A DNA stretch of 64,000 nucleotides from Halobacterium sp. R2-5 (GCF_011734195.1 NZ_JAANTH010000001.1:1364001-1428000); one strand, 5' to 3'; positions 15,979-24,507 are shown, counted from the stretch's first letter. The notes: generated by a model from the letters alone, not told the origin. Program-made: numbers and translations.

Positions 15979-16641
15979 ATGCCGATGAAAGTCACCGGCC
16001 GCGCCGCCGACTACCGAGAGATAGACAGGTTCGACGACGGCGTCGGCTGGATCGCCCACCCCGACGAGAAGATGCAGCGCGCGAGCCACGCCATCCGCAC
16101 GGGAGACGACGATGTCTGGATCGTCGACCCCGTGGACGCCGACGGCGTCGACGACCTGTTCGAGGAGTTCGGAGACGTCCAGGGCGTCGTCGTGCTGATG
16201 GACCGCCACGCGCGGGCCGCCGCCGCGGTTGCAGAGCGCCACGACGTCCCGATTCACGTGCCGTCGTTCGTCGACCCCGGCATCGACGCGCGCACGCTCC
16301 CGGTGACCGACGAGCTCCCCGGCACGGACTTCGAAGTCGTGCGCGTCCTCGACCTGCCGGGCTGGGACGAAGCCGCGCTCTACGACGGCGAGACGCTCGT
16401 CCTCGGTGACGTGCTCGGCACCGCGGACTACTTCACCGTCGACGACGAGCGCATCGGCGTTCACCCGATGCTGCGCGTGAAGCCGCCGCAGGCGCTCGAA
16501 CAGTTCCGCCCCGAGCGTATCCTCGTCGGTCACGGCGACGGCGTGATGTACGAGGCGACCGACGCGCTCCGGGACGCGCTCGACGGCGCACGCCGGCGCG
16601 CGCCGAAAGCGTGGCTGGACGCCGTGCGGTCGATGTTCTGA
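15979..16641 (+). CDS. Metallo-beta-lactamase-like protein lacking the HxHxDH motif
   Basis: 220 residues, soluble. The order of elements follows a metallo-beta-lactamase-like fold: GVGWIAHPDEKMQRASHAI, VWIVDPVDADGVDDLF, VVVLMDRHARAA, GETLVLGDVLGTADYF and the terminal ILVGHGDGVMYEATDALRDAL. The classical HxHxDH metal motif is replaced by LMDRHARAAAAVAERHDV, so metal binding may be lost or different. Function unknown. MPMKV offers two starts (15979 and 15985), the first being preferred by promoter spacing. It is convergent with aglJ at one base distance. Confidence 0.7.
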   Translation: MPMKVTGRAADYREIDRFDDGVGWIAHPDEKMQRASHAIRTGDDDVWIVDPVDADGVDDLFEEFGDVQGVVVLMDRHARAAAAVAERHDVPIHVPSFVDPGIDARTLPVTDELPGTDFEVVRVLDLPGWDEAALYDGETLVLGDVLGTADYFTVDDERIGVHPMLRVKPPQALEQFRPERILVGHGDGVMYEATDALRDALDGARRRAPKAWLDAVRSMF

Positions 16642-16642
16642 A

Positions 16643-17560
16643 CTAGTCGTCGTCGAGCTGGTCGATGCGGCGGCGCTGCTCGCGGTGGAGGGTGACCACG
16701 AGGTCCGAGAGCACGCCGAACATCGCCAGCTGGACGCCCAGCAGGACGAGGACGCCCGCGACCATCGTCAATGCCTCGTGGGAGATTCCCTTCGCAAACC
16801 AGTCGTAGCCGACGTACGCCGCGAGTACGGCGCCCGAAATCCCGGAGACGGCGCCGACGCTGCCGAAGTAGAACATCGGGTTCGACGTCTTCGCGAGGCT
16901 GTACAGCGTGAGGATGATGCGCCCGCCGTCCGAAATCGGGTGGAGGTTCGTCTCCGAGCCCTCCGGTCGCGCGCGGTACGTGGTAGGGACGACCGCGACG
17001 GGAATGTTGTGGCGCGCACACTCCACGGCCATTTCGGTCTCGATGCCGAACCCCTCCGCCGAGAGGAACATCTTCTCGAAGGAGTCTCGGGTGAACGCGC
17101 GGTACCCGGAGAGGATGTCGCCGTAGTCCTCGCCGTGGATGCGGTGGAACGCCGCGTTGATGAGGCGGTTCCCCACCTGATTGAGCTTCGTCATCGCGCC
17201 CGGCTGCATGTCCGCCGTTCGGTCGCCCACGACGTGCTCGGCGTTTCCGGAGACGAGCGGGTCGAGGAGGCGGGGGGCCTGTTCGGGTGGATTCGTGGCG
17301 TCGCCGTCGAGCAGGAGAACGTACTCGTGGTCGATGTGCTCGACGCCCTGGCGGACCGCTTGACCCTTTCCGGTGCCGGACTGTTCGATGACTTCCGCGT
17401 CGTGGTCTTCGGCGATGTCTGCGGTGTCGTCCTCGGAGTGGCCGTCGACGACGAGTACGTGGCCGATGCCGACGTCGTAGAGGCCGTCTATCACGTCCGC
17501 GATCGTGGCGGCCTCGTTGCGCGTCGGCACGAGCGCGCACACGTCCTCGTAGTCGGTCAT
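16643..17560 (-). CDS. aglJ: AglJ-like dolichyl-phosphate hexosyltransferase
   Basis: 305 residues. An N-terminal GT2 domain has CALVPTRNEAATI, VVDGHSEDDT and the donor-binding DGDATNPP. A C-terminal pair of membrane helices (GISGAVLAAYVGYDWFA and ALTMVAGVLVLLGVQLAMFGVL) follows. This layout and length match AglJ, which in Haloferax adds the first hexose to dolichyl phosphate in S-layer N-glycosylation, on the cytoplasmic membrane face. It stands at the left edge of a glycosylation region that includes aglB. A GTTTTTG box 26-32 bases upstream supports the start. Other dolichyl-phosphate sugar synthases are the main alternative. Confidence 0.75.
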   Translation of the reverse strand: MTDYEDVCALVPTRNEAATIADVIDGLYDVGIGHVLVVDGHSEDDTADIAEDHDAEVIEQSGTGKGQAVRQGVEHIDHEYVLLLDGDATNPPEQAPRLLDPLVSGNAEHVVGDRTADMQPGAMTKLNQVGNRLINAAFHRIHGEDYGDILSGYRAFTRDSFEKMFLSAEGFGIETEMAVECARHNIPVAVVPTTYRARPEGSETNLHPISDGGRIILTLYSLAKTSNPMFYFGSVGAVSGISGAVLAAYVGYDWFAKGISHEALTMVAGVLVLLGVQLAMFGVLSDLVVTLHREQRRRIDQLDDD

Positions 17561-17585
17561 TAGATTTGGGTGGACGGCCGGGGCG

Positions 17586-17626
17586 CAAAAACGTATTCCT
17601 TTCGCGGATTGCCGGAGGGGTTATAC
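17586..17626. promoter_or_regulatory. Divergent TATA-like boxes for aglJ and the membrane GT2
   Basis: Minus-strand GTTTTTG (17586-17592) lies 26-32 bases before the aglJ start at 17560. Plus-strand TTATAC (17621-17626) lies 24-29 bases before the ATG at 17650. Confidence 0.45.
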
Positions 17627-17649
17627 CACGACGCGTGCAACGCCGCAGT

Positions 17650-18792
17650 ATGAACGTGCTTGCGGCGGCCGCGCTCGCGCTCCTCGCGGTGACGGCCGCG
17701 CCCTACGTCGGCTATCTCGCGCTCTACGCGTGGATTCGGCCGTCGGGGTCGCCGGCAGACAAGCAGGACTGGGAGCCATCGGTCAGCATCGTGCTCCCGA
17801 CGTACAACGAGGAGAAGATCGTCGAGACGAAACTCGACGACGTCCTCGAACTCGACTACCCGATGGAGAAAGTGGAGCTAGTGGTCGTCGACTCCTCGAC
17901 GGACGACACGCGAGAGATCATCCGCGACTACTTCGGGGACTTGGACGCTCCTGAGCTGGTGTTGCTGGAGGAGGACGAGCGCCGCGGGCTCGCGCCCGCG
18001 CTCAACGACGCCTACGAGGCGGCGTCCAACGAGATGGTCGTGAAGACCGACTGCGACTCGAAGCTCCCGCCGGACGTCCTCCGTGAGGCCGCCGCGAACC
18101 TCGCAGACGACGACGTTGCTGCAGTGACCGGACGAAACGTAGAAGTCTTGGGTGGCAGCGAAGTTGAGTCCGGGTATCGCGGCGTGCAGTCGCACATCCA
18201 GCAGTTGGAGTCGCACCTCGACTCGACGCTCATCTTCCACGGGCCGTTCTCCGCGTTCGAGAACGACGCGCTGTTGCCGATCGACCCGAACTCGCTGGCC
18301 GATGATACGGAGCTGGCGTTGAAGATTCGGCGGCAGGGCGGCCGCGTAATCTTCGACCCCACCGTGCAGTACATGGAAGCCAGCTTCTCGGACTTCGTGA
18401 AGCGCCGCAAGCAGAAAGATCGGCGAGGAATGGGGCTGATTCGGCTGTTGGTTCAGCACCGGGACGCGCTGGGGAAGTACGGGAACTACGGCAAGGTCGT
18501 GCTCCCGTTCAACTGGTGGTTCATGATCGTCTCGCCGTGGCTGCTGGCCGCGACGCTCGTCGTCGGGACTGTTGGGGCGGTGTCGGTGTTCGGTGTGGGT
18601 GGGCTGGTGTTGCCCGCTGCAGTTGCGGCGTTCGCGTACCTCGGGCAGAAAGACGTGCTCGGACCAGTGCAGGCGCTGTACTCGATTTTCGACACGCAGG
18701 TGTCGTTGCTGCGGGCGAGCGTGGAGTTGCTGGTCGGGGATTCGGACGGGACGTGGGACGTGGATGCCGAGTTGCGGGAGGAATTCGAGTGA
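17650..18792 (+). CDS. Membrane-bound GT2 glycosyltransferase
   Basis: 380 residues. An N-terminal helix (LAAAALALLAVTAAPYVGYLAL) is followed by a processive-type GT2 catalytic domain with VSIVLPTYNEEKIVE, VVVDSSTDDT, the donor-binding TDCDSKL, acceptor-side ADDTELALK and a basic KRRKQKDRRG in the position of QxxRW. Two or three C-terminal membrane helices follow (VLPFNWWFMIVSPWLLAATLVV, VSVFGVGGLVLPAAVAAFAYL). It probably builds lipid-linked or surface glycans at the cytoplasmic membrane face. The sugar is unknown. It is divergent from aglJ. Confidence 0.85.
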   Translation: MNVLAAAALALLAVTAAPYVGYLALYAWIRPSGSPADKQDWEPSVSIVLPTYNEEKIVETKLDDVLELDYPMEKVELVVVDSSTDDTREIIRDYFGDLDAPELVLLEEDERRGLAPALNDAYEAASNEMVVKTDCDSKLPPDVLREAAANLADDDVAAVTGRNVEVLGGSEVESGYRGVQSHIQQLESHLDSTLIFHGPFSAFENDALLPIDPNSLADDTELALKIRRQGGRVIFDPTVQYMEASFSDFVKRRKQKDRRGMGLIRLLVQHRDALGKYGNYGKVVLPFNWWFMIVSPWLLAATLVVGTVGAVSVFGVGGLVLPAAVAAFAYLGQKDVLGPVQALYSIFDTQVSLLRASVELLVGDSDGTWDVDAELREEFE

Positions 18793-18904
18793 AGGTTCGA
18801 TCTGTTACATATATATTGAACGCTATTGATTGGGTTTCCAGTAGAAATTCCTTCCTATCGTAGTATGGTATGTGCGTGGCCTTTTCATATGGACAGAGTA
18901 CGAT

Positions 18905-18950
18905 AACCCCTCCCAGATACGTGATATTTTATCTGGAAGATATGGGGGTT
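18905..18950. terminator. Nested inverted repeat between convergent genes
   Basis: CCAGATA (18913-18919) pairs with TATCTGG (18930-18936), enclosing an AT-rich loop. Outer arms AACCCC (18905-18910) and GGGGTT (18945-18950) can extend the structure. It lies in the AT-rich 163-bp gap between the convergent GT2 and rfbB genes, 6 bases from the rfbB stop, so a two-way terminator is plausible. Confidence 0.4.
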
Positions 18951-18955
18951 TAGAA

Positions 18956-19879
18956 CTAGTTGAGATAGTACTCGATGGTCCGTTCCAAGCCTTCATCGAA
19001 AGAGGTGGTCGGCTCCCAGCCGAGGGACTCGATTTTGCCGGTATCTAGTGCGTATCGTTGGTCGTGGCCGGGGCGATCCTCCACGAACTCGATAAGGTCT
19101 TCCGAAGCGGCGACTTCCTCGATAATACGCTCAGCAACTCCCTTATTCTCAAACTCGTTGCCACTCCCAATATTATAGACCTCTCCGTCCTGTCCCTTCT
19201 CGAGTGCGGTCAGAATTGCTCGGCAATTATCCTTGACGTAAATCCACTCACGAACGTTCGTTCCGTCACCGTACAACGGGAGCGACTTCCCTTCGGCAGC
19301 GCGAGTGGTGAACTTTGGAATTAACTTCTCCTCGTGCTGTCGAGGTCCGTAGTTGTTAGAGGAACGTGTAATAACGACTGGAATGTCGTGCGTCGTATAG
19401 TAGCTCTTCGCGAGCAAGTCCGCGCTGGCCTTAGTCGCAGCGTAGGGATTTCGGGGATTCAACGGGTCCCCCTCGTCAAACACGCCCTCAGCCGTCTCAC
19501 CGTATACTTCATCGGTCGAGACCTGGAGAAAACGGTCGATACCGGCTTCCAGTACCGCGTCAAGAAGCACCTGCGTCCCGCGAATGTTCGTCTCGACAAA
19601 CGGACCTGCACCATTAATGGAGCGGTCAACGTGTGACTCTGCGGCAAAATTCAGGACCACATCCGCGTCGGCAACGAGATCGGAAACGAGCCCCTCGTCA
19701 CTAATGTTCCCCTCAACGAATTCGTGACGGGGATGGTCAAGAACACCCTCAAGGTTGTCGAGCGAGCCCGCATATGTGAGCGCGTCGAGTGTCGTCACTT
19801 CGTGATCGGTCTCCCGCAAGACGAGTCGAACAAAGTTCGATCCGATGAAGCCAGCGCCACCGGTAACGAGTAATTGCAT
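18956..19879 (-). CDS. rfbB: dTDP-glucose 4,6-dehydratase
   Basis: 307 residues of the extended SDR family. Converts dTDP-glucose to dTDP-4-keto-6-deoxyglucose, the second step of dTDP-rhamnose synthesis. NAD motif GGAGFIGS (7-14), catalytic STDEVYGE, active-site Tyr-Lys in PYAATKAS, and substrate stretches SSNNYGPRQHEEKLIPKF and GDGTNVREWIYVKDNC are all present. The length is slightly below the bacterial 340-360, as usual for archaeal forms. The start at 19879 gives the canonical MQLLVTGGAGFIG N-terminus; the long upstream frame runs into rfbD and is rejected. It is divergent from rfbD with a shared 54-bp promoter. Confidence 0.93.
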   Translation of the reverse strand: MQLLVTGGAGFIGSNFVRLVLRETDHEVTTLDALTYAGSLDNLEGVLDHPRHEFVEGNISDEGLVSDLVADADVVLNFAAESHVDRSINGAGPFVETNIRGTQVLLDAVLEAGIDRFLQVSTDEVYGETAEGVFDEGDPLNPRNPYAATKASADLLAKSYYTTHDIPVVITRSSNNYGPRQHEEKLIPKFTTRAAEGKSLPLYGDGTNVREWIYVKDNCRAILTALEKGQDGEVYNIGSGNEFENKGVAERIIEEVAASEDLIEFVEDRPGHDQRYALDTGKIESLGWEPTTSFDEGLERTIEYYLN

Positions 19880-19902
19880 ATCTACATATCCGGATGGCCA
19901 CG

Positions 19903-19908
19903 TTAATT
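19903..19908. promoter_or_regulatory. Symmetric TATA core between rfbB and rfbD
   Basis: TTAATT within CGTTAATTGCC lies 26-31 bases before the rfbD ATG (19934) and 24-29 bases before the rfbB ATG (19879) on the other strand. No second AT-rich core at a suitable distance is obvious in the 54-bp gap, so one TBP site could serve both genes. Confidence 0.45.
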
Positions 19909-19933
19909 GCCTTTCGTCGCCCACTCCTTGAGT

Positions 19934-20836
19934 ATGCAACTCCTGGTCACCGGTGCAGGCGGCCTCCTCGGGAGCAATATTGTTTCGACAGCCGTTCAGG
20001 CTGGCCACGACGTCCTTGGAACTTATCACACAGATAAACCCGACCTGATGGCTCCGCACCGGCGGCTTGATATCACCCACCACGAAACGTTTCGCAAGCT
20101 GGTGAACGAATCTGCTCCCGATGTCGTGGTGAACTGTGCCGCAATGACGGACGTGGATAGCTGCGAATCTAAACCGACCCACGCCGAAAAGGTGAACGGA
20201 CAGGCACCGGGGAATATAGCAGCTATATGTGCCGAACGAAATATCGCATTCGTTCAAGTCTCAACCGATTACGTATTCGACGGCAAGCGCGAGACGAAGT
20301 ATAGAGAAGACATCACTCCGAATCCAATACAGACATACGGTCAGACGAAACTCACCGGGGAACGCCGCGTTTTCGAGTGTCATCCTTCGGCACTCATCAT
20401 TCGGCTCTCATTCGTCTACGGCGTCCATGAGGATACCAGCGATCTCGAAGGATTCCCCGCTTGGGTTGTATCGCGACTCGGCACTGGAGAAGAAGTCCCG
20501 CTATTTGTCGATCAACATATTACTCCTACTCGAGCAGGGCAGGCTGCAGAGACGATTCTCACACTCGTCTCTGATGATGCCGCTGGAACCTATCATATCG
20601 CATGTAGCGAGTGCGTCACCCCCTATAAGTTCGGCGAGGGAATTTGTAACCAGCTCGATATAGATACTTCACTGCTGATGGAGTCGACAACAGCCGATGT
20701 CTCCCGTTCTGCTTCTCGTCCGACACACACTTGCCTCGATGTCGACCGAGTCGAGGCACGACTCGGTCGTCCGCAACCGGATCTCGCGGAGGATCTCCAA
20801 GCGATTCGTTCCTCGCTGGAAGCGGGCGTCAGGTAA
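19934..20836 (+). CDS. rfbD: dTDP-4-dehydrorhamnose reductase
   Basis: 300 residues, RmlD-type SDR. Final step of dTDP-L-rhamnose synthesis, reducing dTDP-4-keto-rhamnose with NAD(P)H. NAD motif GAGGLLGS (7-14), NCAAMTDVDSCE, STDYVFDG, the catalytic Tyr-Lys in YGQTKLTGE and RLSFVYG are in place. The length is normal. It starts at the ATG at 19934, nine codons into a longer open frame, giving an N-terminus parallel to RfbB. It is convergent with the zinc-ribbon gene, 6 bases apart. GC content is lower than the window average. Confidence 0.92.
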   Translation: MQLLVTGAGGLLGSNIVSTAVQAGHDVLGTYHTDKPDLMAPHRRLDITHHETFRKLVNESAPDVVVNCAAMTDVDSCESKPTHAEKVNGQAPGNIAAICAERNIAFVQVSTDYVFDGKRETKYREDITPNPIQTYGQTKLTGERRVFECHPSALIIRLSFVYGVHEDTSDLEGFPAWVVSRLGTGEEVPLFVDQHITPTRAGQAAETILTLVSDDAAGTYHIACSECVTPYKFGEGICNQLDIDTSLLMESTTADVSRSASRPTHTCLDVDRVEARLGRPQPDLAEDLQAIRSSLEAGVR

Positions 20837-20842
20837 TCAGCC

Positions 20843-21025
20843 CTAATCTATCCGGTACTGCTCACGGTGCTCTAAGAAATACTCTTGTTCGTCCTCCGAA
20901 AGGTCCTCAAACCGGAGAATCTCTTCGCAGTTCAGGCCGGGGCACTTCATTACGCGGCGTTTTTCCAGTTCGTTCGCTGCCTCGATAGTTCCACAGTTCG
21001 GACAGGTGAGGGTAATAATGCGCAT
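20843..21025 (-). CDS. 60-residue zinc-ribbon protein
   Basis: 60 residues with TCPNCGTIEAAN and KCPGLNCEEIL, four or five cysteines arranged as a zinc ribbon, followed by an acidic helix (DLSEDEQEYFLEHREQY). Haloarchaea encode many such CPxCG microproteins, some of which affect biofilm or stress behaviour; a specific role is not evident. It begins two bases after the rfbA stop on the same strand, so it is the last gene of an rfbC-rfbA operon. Why a zinc-finger microprotein is coupled to dTDP-sugar synthesis is unclear. Confidence 0.8.
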   Translation of the reverse strand: MRIITLTCPNCGTIEAANELEKRRVMKCPGLNCEEILRFEDLSEDEQEYFLEHREQYRID

Positions 21026-21027
21026 GG

Positions 21028-22101
21028 TTAAAGCTTGAGATTGGAATTCTCACCGATAGTCAGGCGCCGTCCCTCAGGGAGAAGCCCCTCCGAGCTGCTG
21101 ATTGTTGCTCCGCGTCCTACGAGACTGTCGACAATTTTCCCATTCGTGGTCACCTCTGAATCGCCAATAACGACACTGTTCTCGATATGCACGTTTTTGA
21201 TGGTCGTGTTTGGTCCGATCGAAGTGTACGGTCCGACATAGGCTCCTCCCATGACGGTGGATCCTGAAGCGATGGAAATTGGACCGCGAACCACGGCTCC
21301 ATCCTCGATGACCGCGTCGTCCGCTAGGTCAATATGGCCCGACACTTCTGCGCCGTCCTCTATTTCCCCGTCGCGGCTCCCAGGTCGCTCATCGAGCGCC
21401 AGGCGATTGGCATCGAGGATATCCGCTGGTTTGCCTGTATCTTTCCACCACCCTTCAACGACGTGAGAGTCTATTTGATGGCCGCTATCGAGAAGCGACT
21501 GGATGGCATCCGTGATTTCGAGTTCCCCCCGCCAGGATGGCTCCAACTCCTCGATAGCAGCGAAAACTTCGTTAGAAAACACGTACACACCGATGAGCGC
21601 GAGGTCAGTTGGTGGCTGATCCGGCTTTTCGATAAGTTGGACGACGTTTCCACCATCGTCAACGTCGGCGATACCGAACTGAGTCGGATTTTCGACATGC
21701 TGGAGCGCAATACCGGCGCCGTAGTCGCCTGCTTGGAAGCTTTCGACGAGGTCCTCGATGCCCTGGTTGAGAATATTGTCTCCCAAATACATCACGAAAT
21801 CGTCATCGCCGACAAAGTCTCGAGCGCAGCCAGCGGCGTGTGCGAGCCCTAATGGTTCACCTTGGACGATGTACGTGATATCGACGCCGAAGCGAGACCC
21901 GTTACCCAAATATTCCTGAATTTCGTCGCGCCCCTTGTTCCCGAGAATAATCGCGATTTCGGTAATTCCTGCCTCTTTCAGGTCCTCAATACCGTACTGA
22001 AGCACCGGCTTGTTTGCGACGGGCACGAGCTGCTTCGGTCCCGTGTGGGTGATAGGGCGTAGACGCGTCCCAGTTCCACCAGACAATAGCACTCCTTTCA
22101 T
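21028..22101 (-). CDS. rfbA: Glucose-1-phosphate thymidylyltransferase, long form
   Basis: 357 residues. Makes dTDP-glucose from dTTP and glucose-1-phosphate. The nucleotidyltransferase signature LSGGTGTRLRPITHTGPKQL begins at residue 6. DNILNQGIE and GEPLGLAHA (substrate loops) follow, and residues after about 245 form a left-handed beta-helix of hexapeptide repeats (IDLADDAVIEDGAVVRGP). Short bacterial RmlA enzymes lack this tail; the long form is usual in archaea. It lies three bases downstream of rfbC and two upstream of the zinc-ribbon gene. Confidence 0.92.
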   Translation of the reverse strand: MKGVLLSGGTGTRLRPITHTGPKQLVPVANKPVLQYGIEDLKEAGITEIAIILGNKGRDEIQEYLGNGSRFGVDITYIVQGEPLGLAHAAGCARDFVGDDDFVMYLGDNILNQGIEDLVESFQAGDYGAGIALQHVENPTQFGIADVDDGGNVVQLIEKPDQPPTDLALIGVYVFSNEVFAAIEELEPSWRGELEITDAIQSLLDSGHQIDSHVVEGWWKDTGKPADILDANRLALDERPGSRDGEIEDGAEVSGHIDLADDAVIEDGAVVRGPISIASGSTVMGGAYVGPYTSIGPNTTIKNVHIENSVVIGDSEVTTNGKIVDSLVGRGATISSSEGLLPEGRRLTIGENSNLKL

Positions 22102-22104
22102 GAA

Positions 22105-22569
22105 CTATTCGTGGGGTTCCGCGTGCCAGTCAAAAGGTATTTCGTCTGAGTCGTGGGGAATCCGCTCTTCGTCGGGCTCATCATAGTCATACAGCTTCGA
22201 GGGGAAGTTGAGGAGGAATGCTGGCTCGTCGCCGATGGCCTTGAAACCGTGCCAGCAATCGCCGGGGATGCGAACGGCTACCTGATTATGCTCGCCGACG
22301 ACCAACGTGTTTAGTTCACCTTGTGTCGGTGAGTCCTCGCGGTCGTCGTAGATTCCGATTTTGATACGGCCTTTCGGACAGACGAAATGGTCAATCTGAC
22401 CTTCCATATGGCGATGCCACGCGCGCACGATGCCTGGGTAGGTCATTGAGTAGTAAGACATGGCCGGTTCCGGCTCGTAAAGGTCCCAGTCCTCCCGGAA
22501 GACCTCGACTAAGTGACCGCGCTCGTCAGCGTTGACCTGGAGTTCGCGGGTTTCGACGCCTTCAATCAT
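22105..22569 (-). CDS. rfbC: dTDP-4-dehydrorhamnose 3,5-epimerase family protein
   Basis: 154 residues with an RmlC-like cupin core: RGHLVEVFREDWDLYE, the GIVRAWHRH strand (His as candidate catalytic base), HFVCPKGRIKIGIYDD, and VRIPGDCWHGFKAI. Canonical RmlC has about 180 residues and reads RGLHYQ at the His, so this is a shorter, divergent member. Still, its place before rfbA and the presence of rfbB and rfbD make the 3,5-epimerase role of dTDP-rhamnose synthesis the best reading. It starts at the ATG at 22569, the left border of the AT-rich island. Confidence 0.82.
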   Translation of the reverse strand: MIEGVETRELQVNADERGHLVEVFREDWDLYEPEPAMSYYSMTYPGIVRAWHRHMEGQIDHFVCPKGRIKIGIYDDREDSPTQGELNTLVVGEHNQVAVRIPGDCWHGFKAIGDEPAFLLNFPSKLYDYDEPDEERIPHDSDEIPFDWHAEPHE

Positions 22570-22608
22570 AATTAGGTATTATTCTGTTTTGCTGTTAAGG
22601 ATTTGTAC

Positions 22609-23592
22609 TCAACCACGATACCAGTCAGAAAAGTTATCACGTAATGCAAGTATCTTTCGTCCCAAGGATAAGTCCCCCGTTACCATATCTAGGGCACTTA
22701 AGATAAGGAGAAGGTGAGGCCTTAAACCAATCTCATCGGGCAAAGACGTGTTATAGCCAAAAGTCCTCAAGATATATTCAATCACTTGGCGTTCCTTTTC
22801 TTCTTGATAGAGACCCCAAGCCCGTCTGAAATTCTGCCTTCGGCATACTTGGGTTATGTATTCCGAACTTACTCCAGGATAATAAATTGACATTTTCTGG
22901 GCAATATACAACACTTCATTGTACTCTAAGTGATGGTTAGACGAAAAGTTGGAGTCGTGAGTCCTCTTTTTTGCTAAGGCAGACTCAATATGTTCGAATT
23001 CAGCAATTTCAGCAGCTCGAAGCCAGAAGTCATAATCGCCCGCTAATTGAAGCAACTTATCAAAGCCACCCAATCGCTCCCAACAAGACTTTCTGACGGT
23101 TGCATTGGTCATGCTCCTTATGAAATTGTGGCTGAGAAGAAGTTGTTGGATCAATTGGTCTCCCGAAGGTTCAGAATCTGGAAGGGGAATGTCACGTATT
23201 CTTTTCCCAGAAGAGTCAATTCCTTTGAGGTCAGAATAGACCACATCAGCACATTCTTTTTCGTGGCGTCTTTTATGCTCTAGGAGTTTTCCCTCCCCCC
23301 ATTCATCATCTTGATCTAAAAAAGCAAGGTACCTACCATCTGAAGTGTCCACTGCGTCATTAAGATTCTGTGCGATACCAACGTTGTAGTCCTGACTAAT
23401 TAGGATATCTGGCTCAACTGAATGCTGTGAAATAATATCTAAAGTTGCATCATCACTATAATCATCGGAAATTATGAGCTCATAGTCATTGAAATTTTGT
23501 TGTTCGATACTGTCCAGAGCACTTTTTATGAACTGTTCGCCGTTAAATGTTGGCAAGATTATTGAGAAAGTTGGGTCCGCTTCTTTTTGCAT
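22609..23592 (-). CDS. GT2 family glycosyltransferase
   Basis: 327 residues, soluble. FSIILPTFNGEQFIKSALDSI opens a GT2 GT-A domain; ISDDYSDDAT and the donor-binding LDQDDEW follow, then VRKSCWERLGGFDKLLQLAGDYDFWLRA, the usual acceptor-side ED/GDYD element. The C-terminal 80 residues are helical and unassigned. The start MQKEAD (23592) is preferred; a frame extension of 27 residues reaches 23673 but lies in the divergent promoter gap. It lies 39 bases upstream of rfbC on the same strand, so it may head the rfbC-rfbA operon. Base composition is strongly AT-rich. Confidence 0.85.
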   Translation of the reverse strand: MQKEADPTFSIILPTFNGEQFIKSALDSIEQQNFNDYELIISDDYSDDATLDIISQHSVEPDILISQDYNVGIAQNLNDAVDTSDGRYLAFLDQDDEWGEGKLLEHKRRHEKECADVVYSDLKGIDSSGKRIRDIPLPDSEPSGDQLIQQLLLSHNFIRSMTNATVRKSCWERLGGFDKLLQLAGDYDFWLRAAEIAEFEHIESALAKKRTHDSNFSSNHHLEYNEVLYIAQKMSIYYPGVSSEYITQVCRRQNFRRAWGLYQEEKERQVIEYILRTFGYNTSLPDEIGLRPHLLLILSALDMVTGDLSLGRKILALRDNFSDWYRG

Positions 23593-23703
23593 ATCTATAA
23601 ACCCTGACCACATTGACATCCAGAACGTGCATAAGTGCTCCGGAATGATTCTGGCAAAACAAGAAAGAAACACTCAAAACCTAGGGCCATTATTTTCACA
23701 CTA

Positions 23704-24507
23704 ATGGAAGAAAACACCGAATTCGTCTACTCCCTCTCTAGTCAACCCTATCCAAACCACATGGTGAAAGATGCAGTACGGTCAATCATGTCGTTAAAAA
23801 ATTGGGTTAGCCCCGGACAAATTACAGTATATTACACACCTCCGAGGAACGAGCATGATCTAAATGCTCTCCGTGAATTAGAGGTGAATATTGAACTCGT
23901 TGAGAACGAGGTAGAACCCTTCTCATTAAATATTTTAGGTAAGTCAACCCCATATGGGGAGATGTGGCATCTATGTAAGTCGGATGCCGACACCGTCGTT
24001 TGGTTAGATAATGATACTATAGTGACCCGAAACATTTGGGAGGTTATTGAAGGTAATTATGACTTTAAAGCTCGGTCCGAGGAAGACAAATCTACTGATC
24101 CAGGGTGGTATGAAATGTTCGAAAAATTTGACCGGAAACCCATGGATTGGCGGTTTAATGCTGGTTTTCTAGTATTCAAGAACGGCATCCATAAAGAAAT
24201 AAAAGAGGAGTGGAAGATTCTCATGGAATCGGATTTGGGGTATTACAACGCACCCACAATGCAAGATGCACATGCCCTAGCCCTGTGTGTATCAAAATTT
24301 AGATGTGAGAAAATGTCTCCTGAAGAGCACATAATGGAATGGGGAGACAAACCGAAGCCCAACGGATATGTTTACCATTACATTACGGGCTATGATGCTA
24401 AAACTCAGATCAGAAATGCCGTTCGAAGACGTATTCCTGAACCTTTGAAGAAAAAAATCAGAAAGTGGAAATCTCAGGGAACCCCCTCAATGTTTTCTCA
24501 TAAATAA
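23704..24507 (+). CDS. GT-A-fold glycosyltransferase, GT8-like
   Basis: 267 residues. The pattern FVYSLSSQPYPNHMVKDAVRSI, then PGQITVYYTPP, a DADTVVWLDNDTIVTRNIWE block with the metal-binding DxD (LDNDT), and a WRFNAGFLVFKNG segment follow the order of GT8-type or related retaining transferases. The C-terminus is basic (PLKKKIRKWKSQGT), possibly a membrane-surface contact. No sugar can be assigned. Its stop overlaps the next ATG as TAATG, so the four genes that follow form one transcription unit. AT-rich codon use. Confidence 0.7.
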   Translation: MEENTEFVYSLSSQPYPNHMVKDAVRSIMSLKNWVSPGQITVYYTPPRNEHDLNALRELEVNIELVENEVEPFSLNILGKSTPYGEMWHLCKSDADTVVWLDNDTIVTRNIWEVIEGNYDFKARSEEDKSTDPGWYEMFEKFDRKPMDWRFNAGFLVFKNGIHKEIKEEWKILMESDLGYYNAPTMQDAHALALCVSKFRCEKMSPEEHIMEWGDKPKPNGYVYHYITGYDAKTQIRNAVRRRIPEPLKKKIRKWKSQGTPSMFSHK

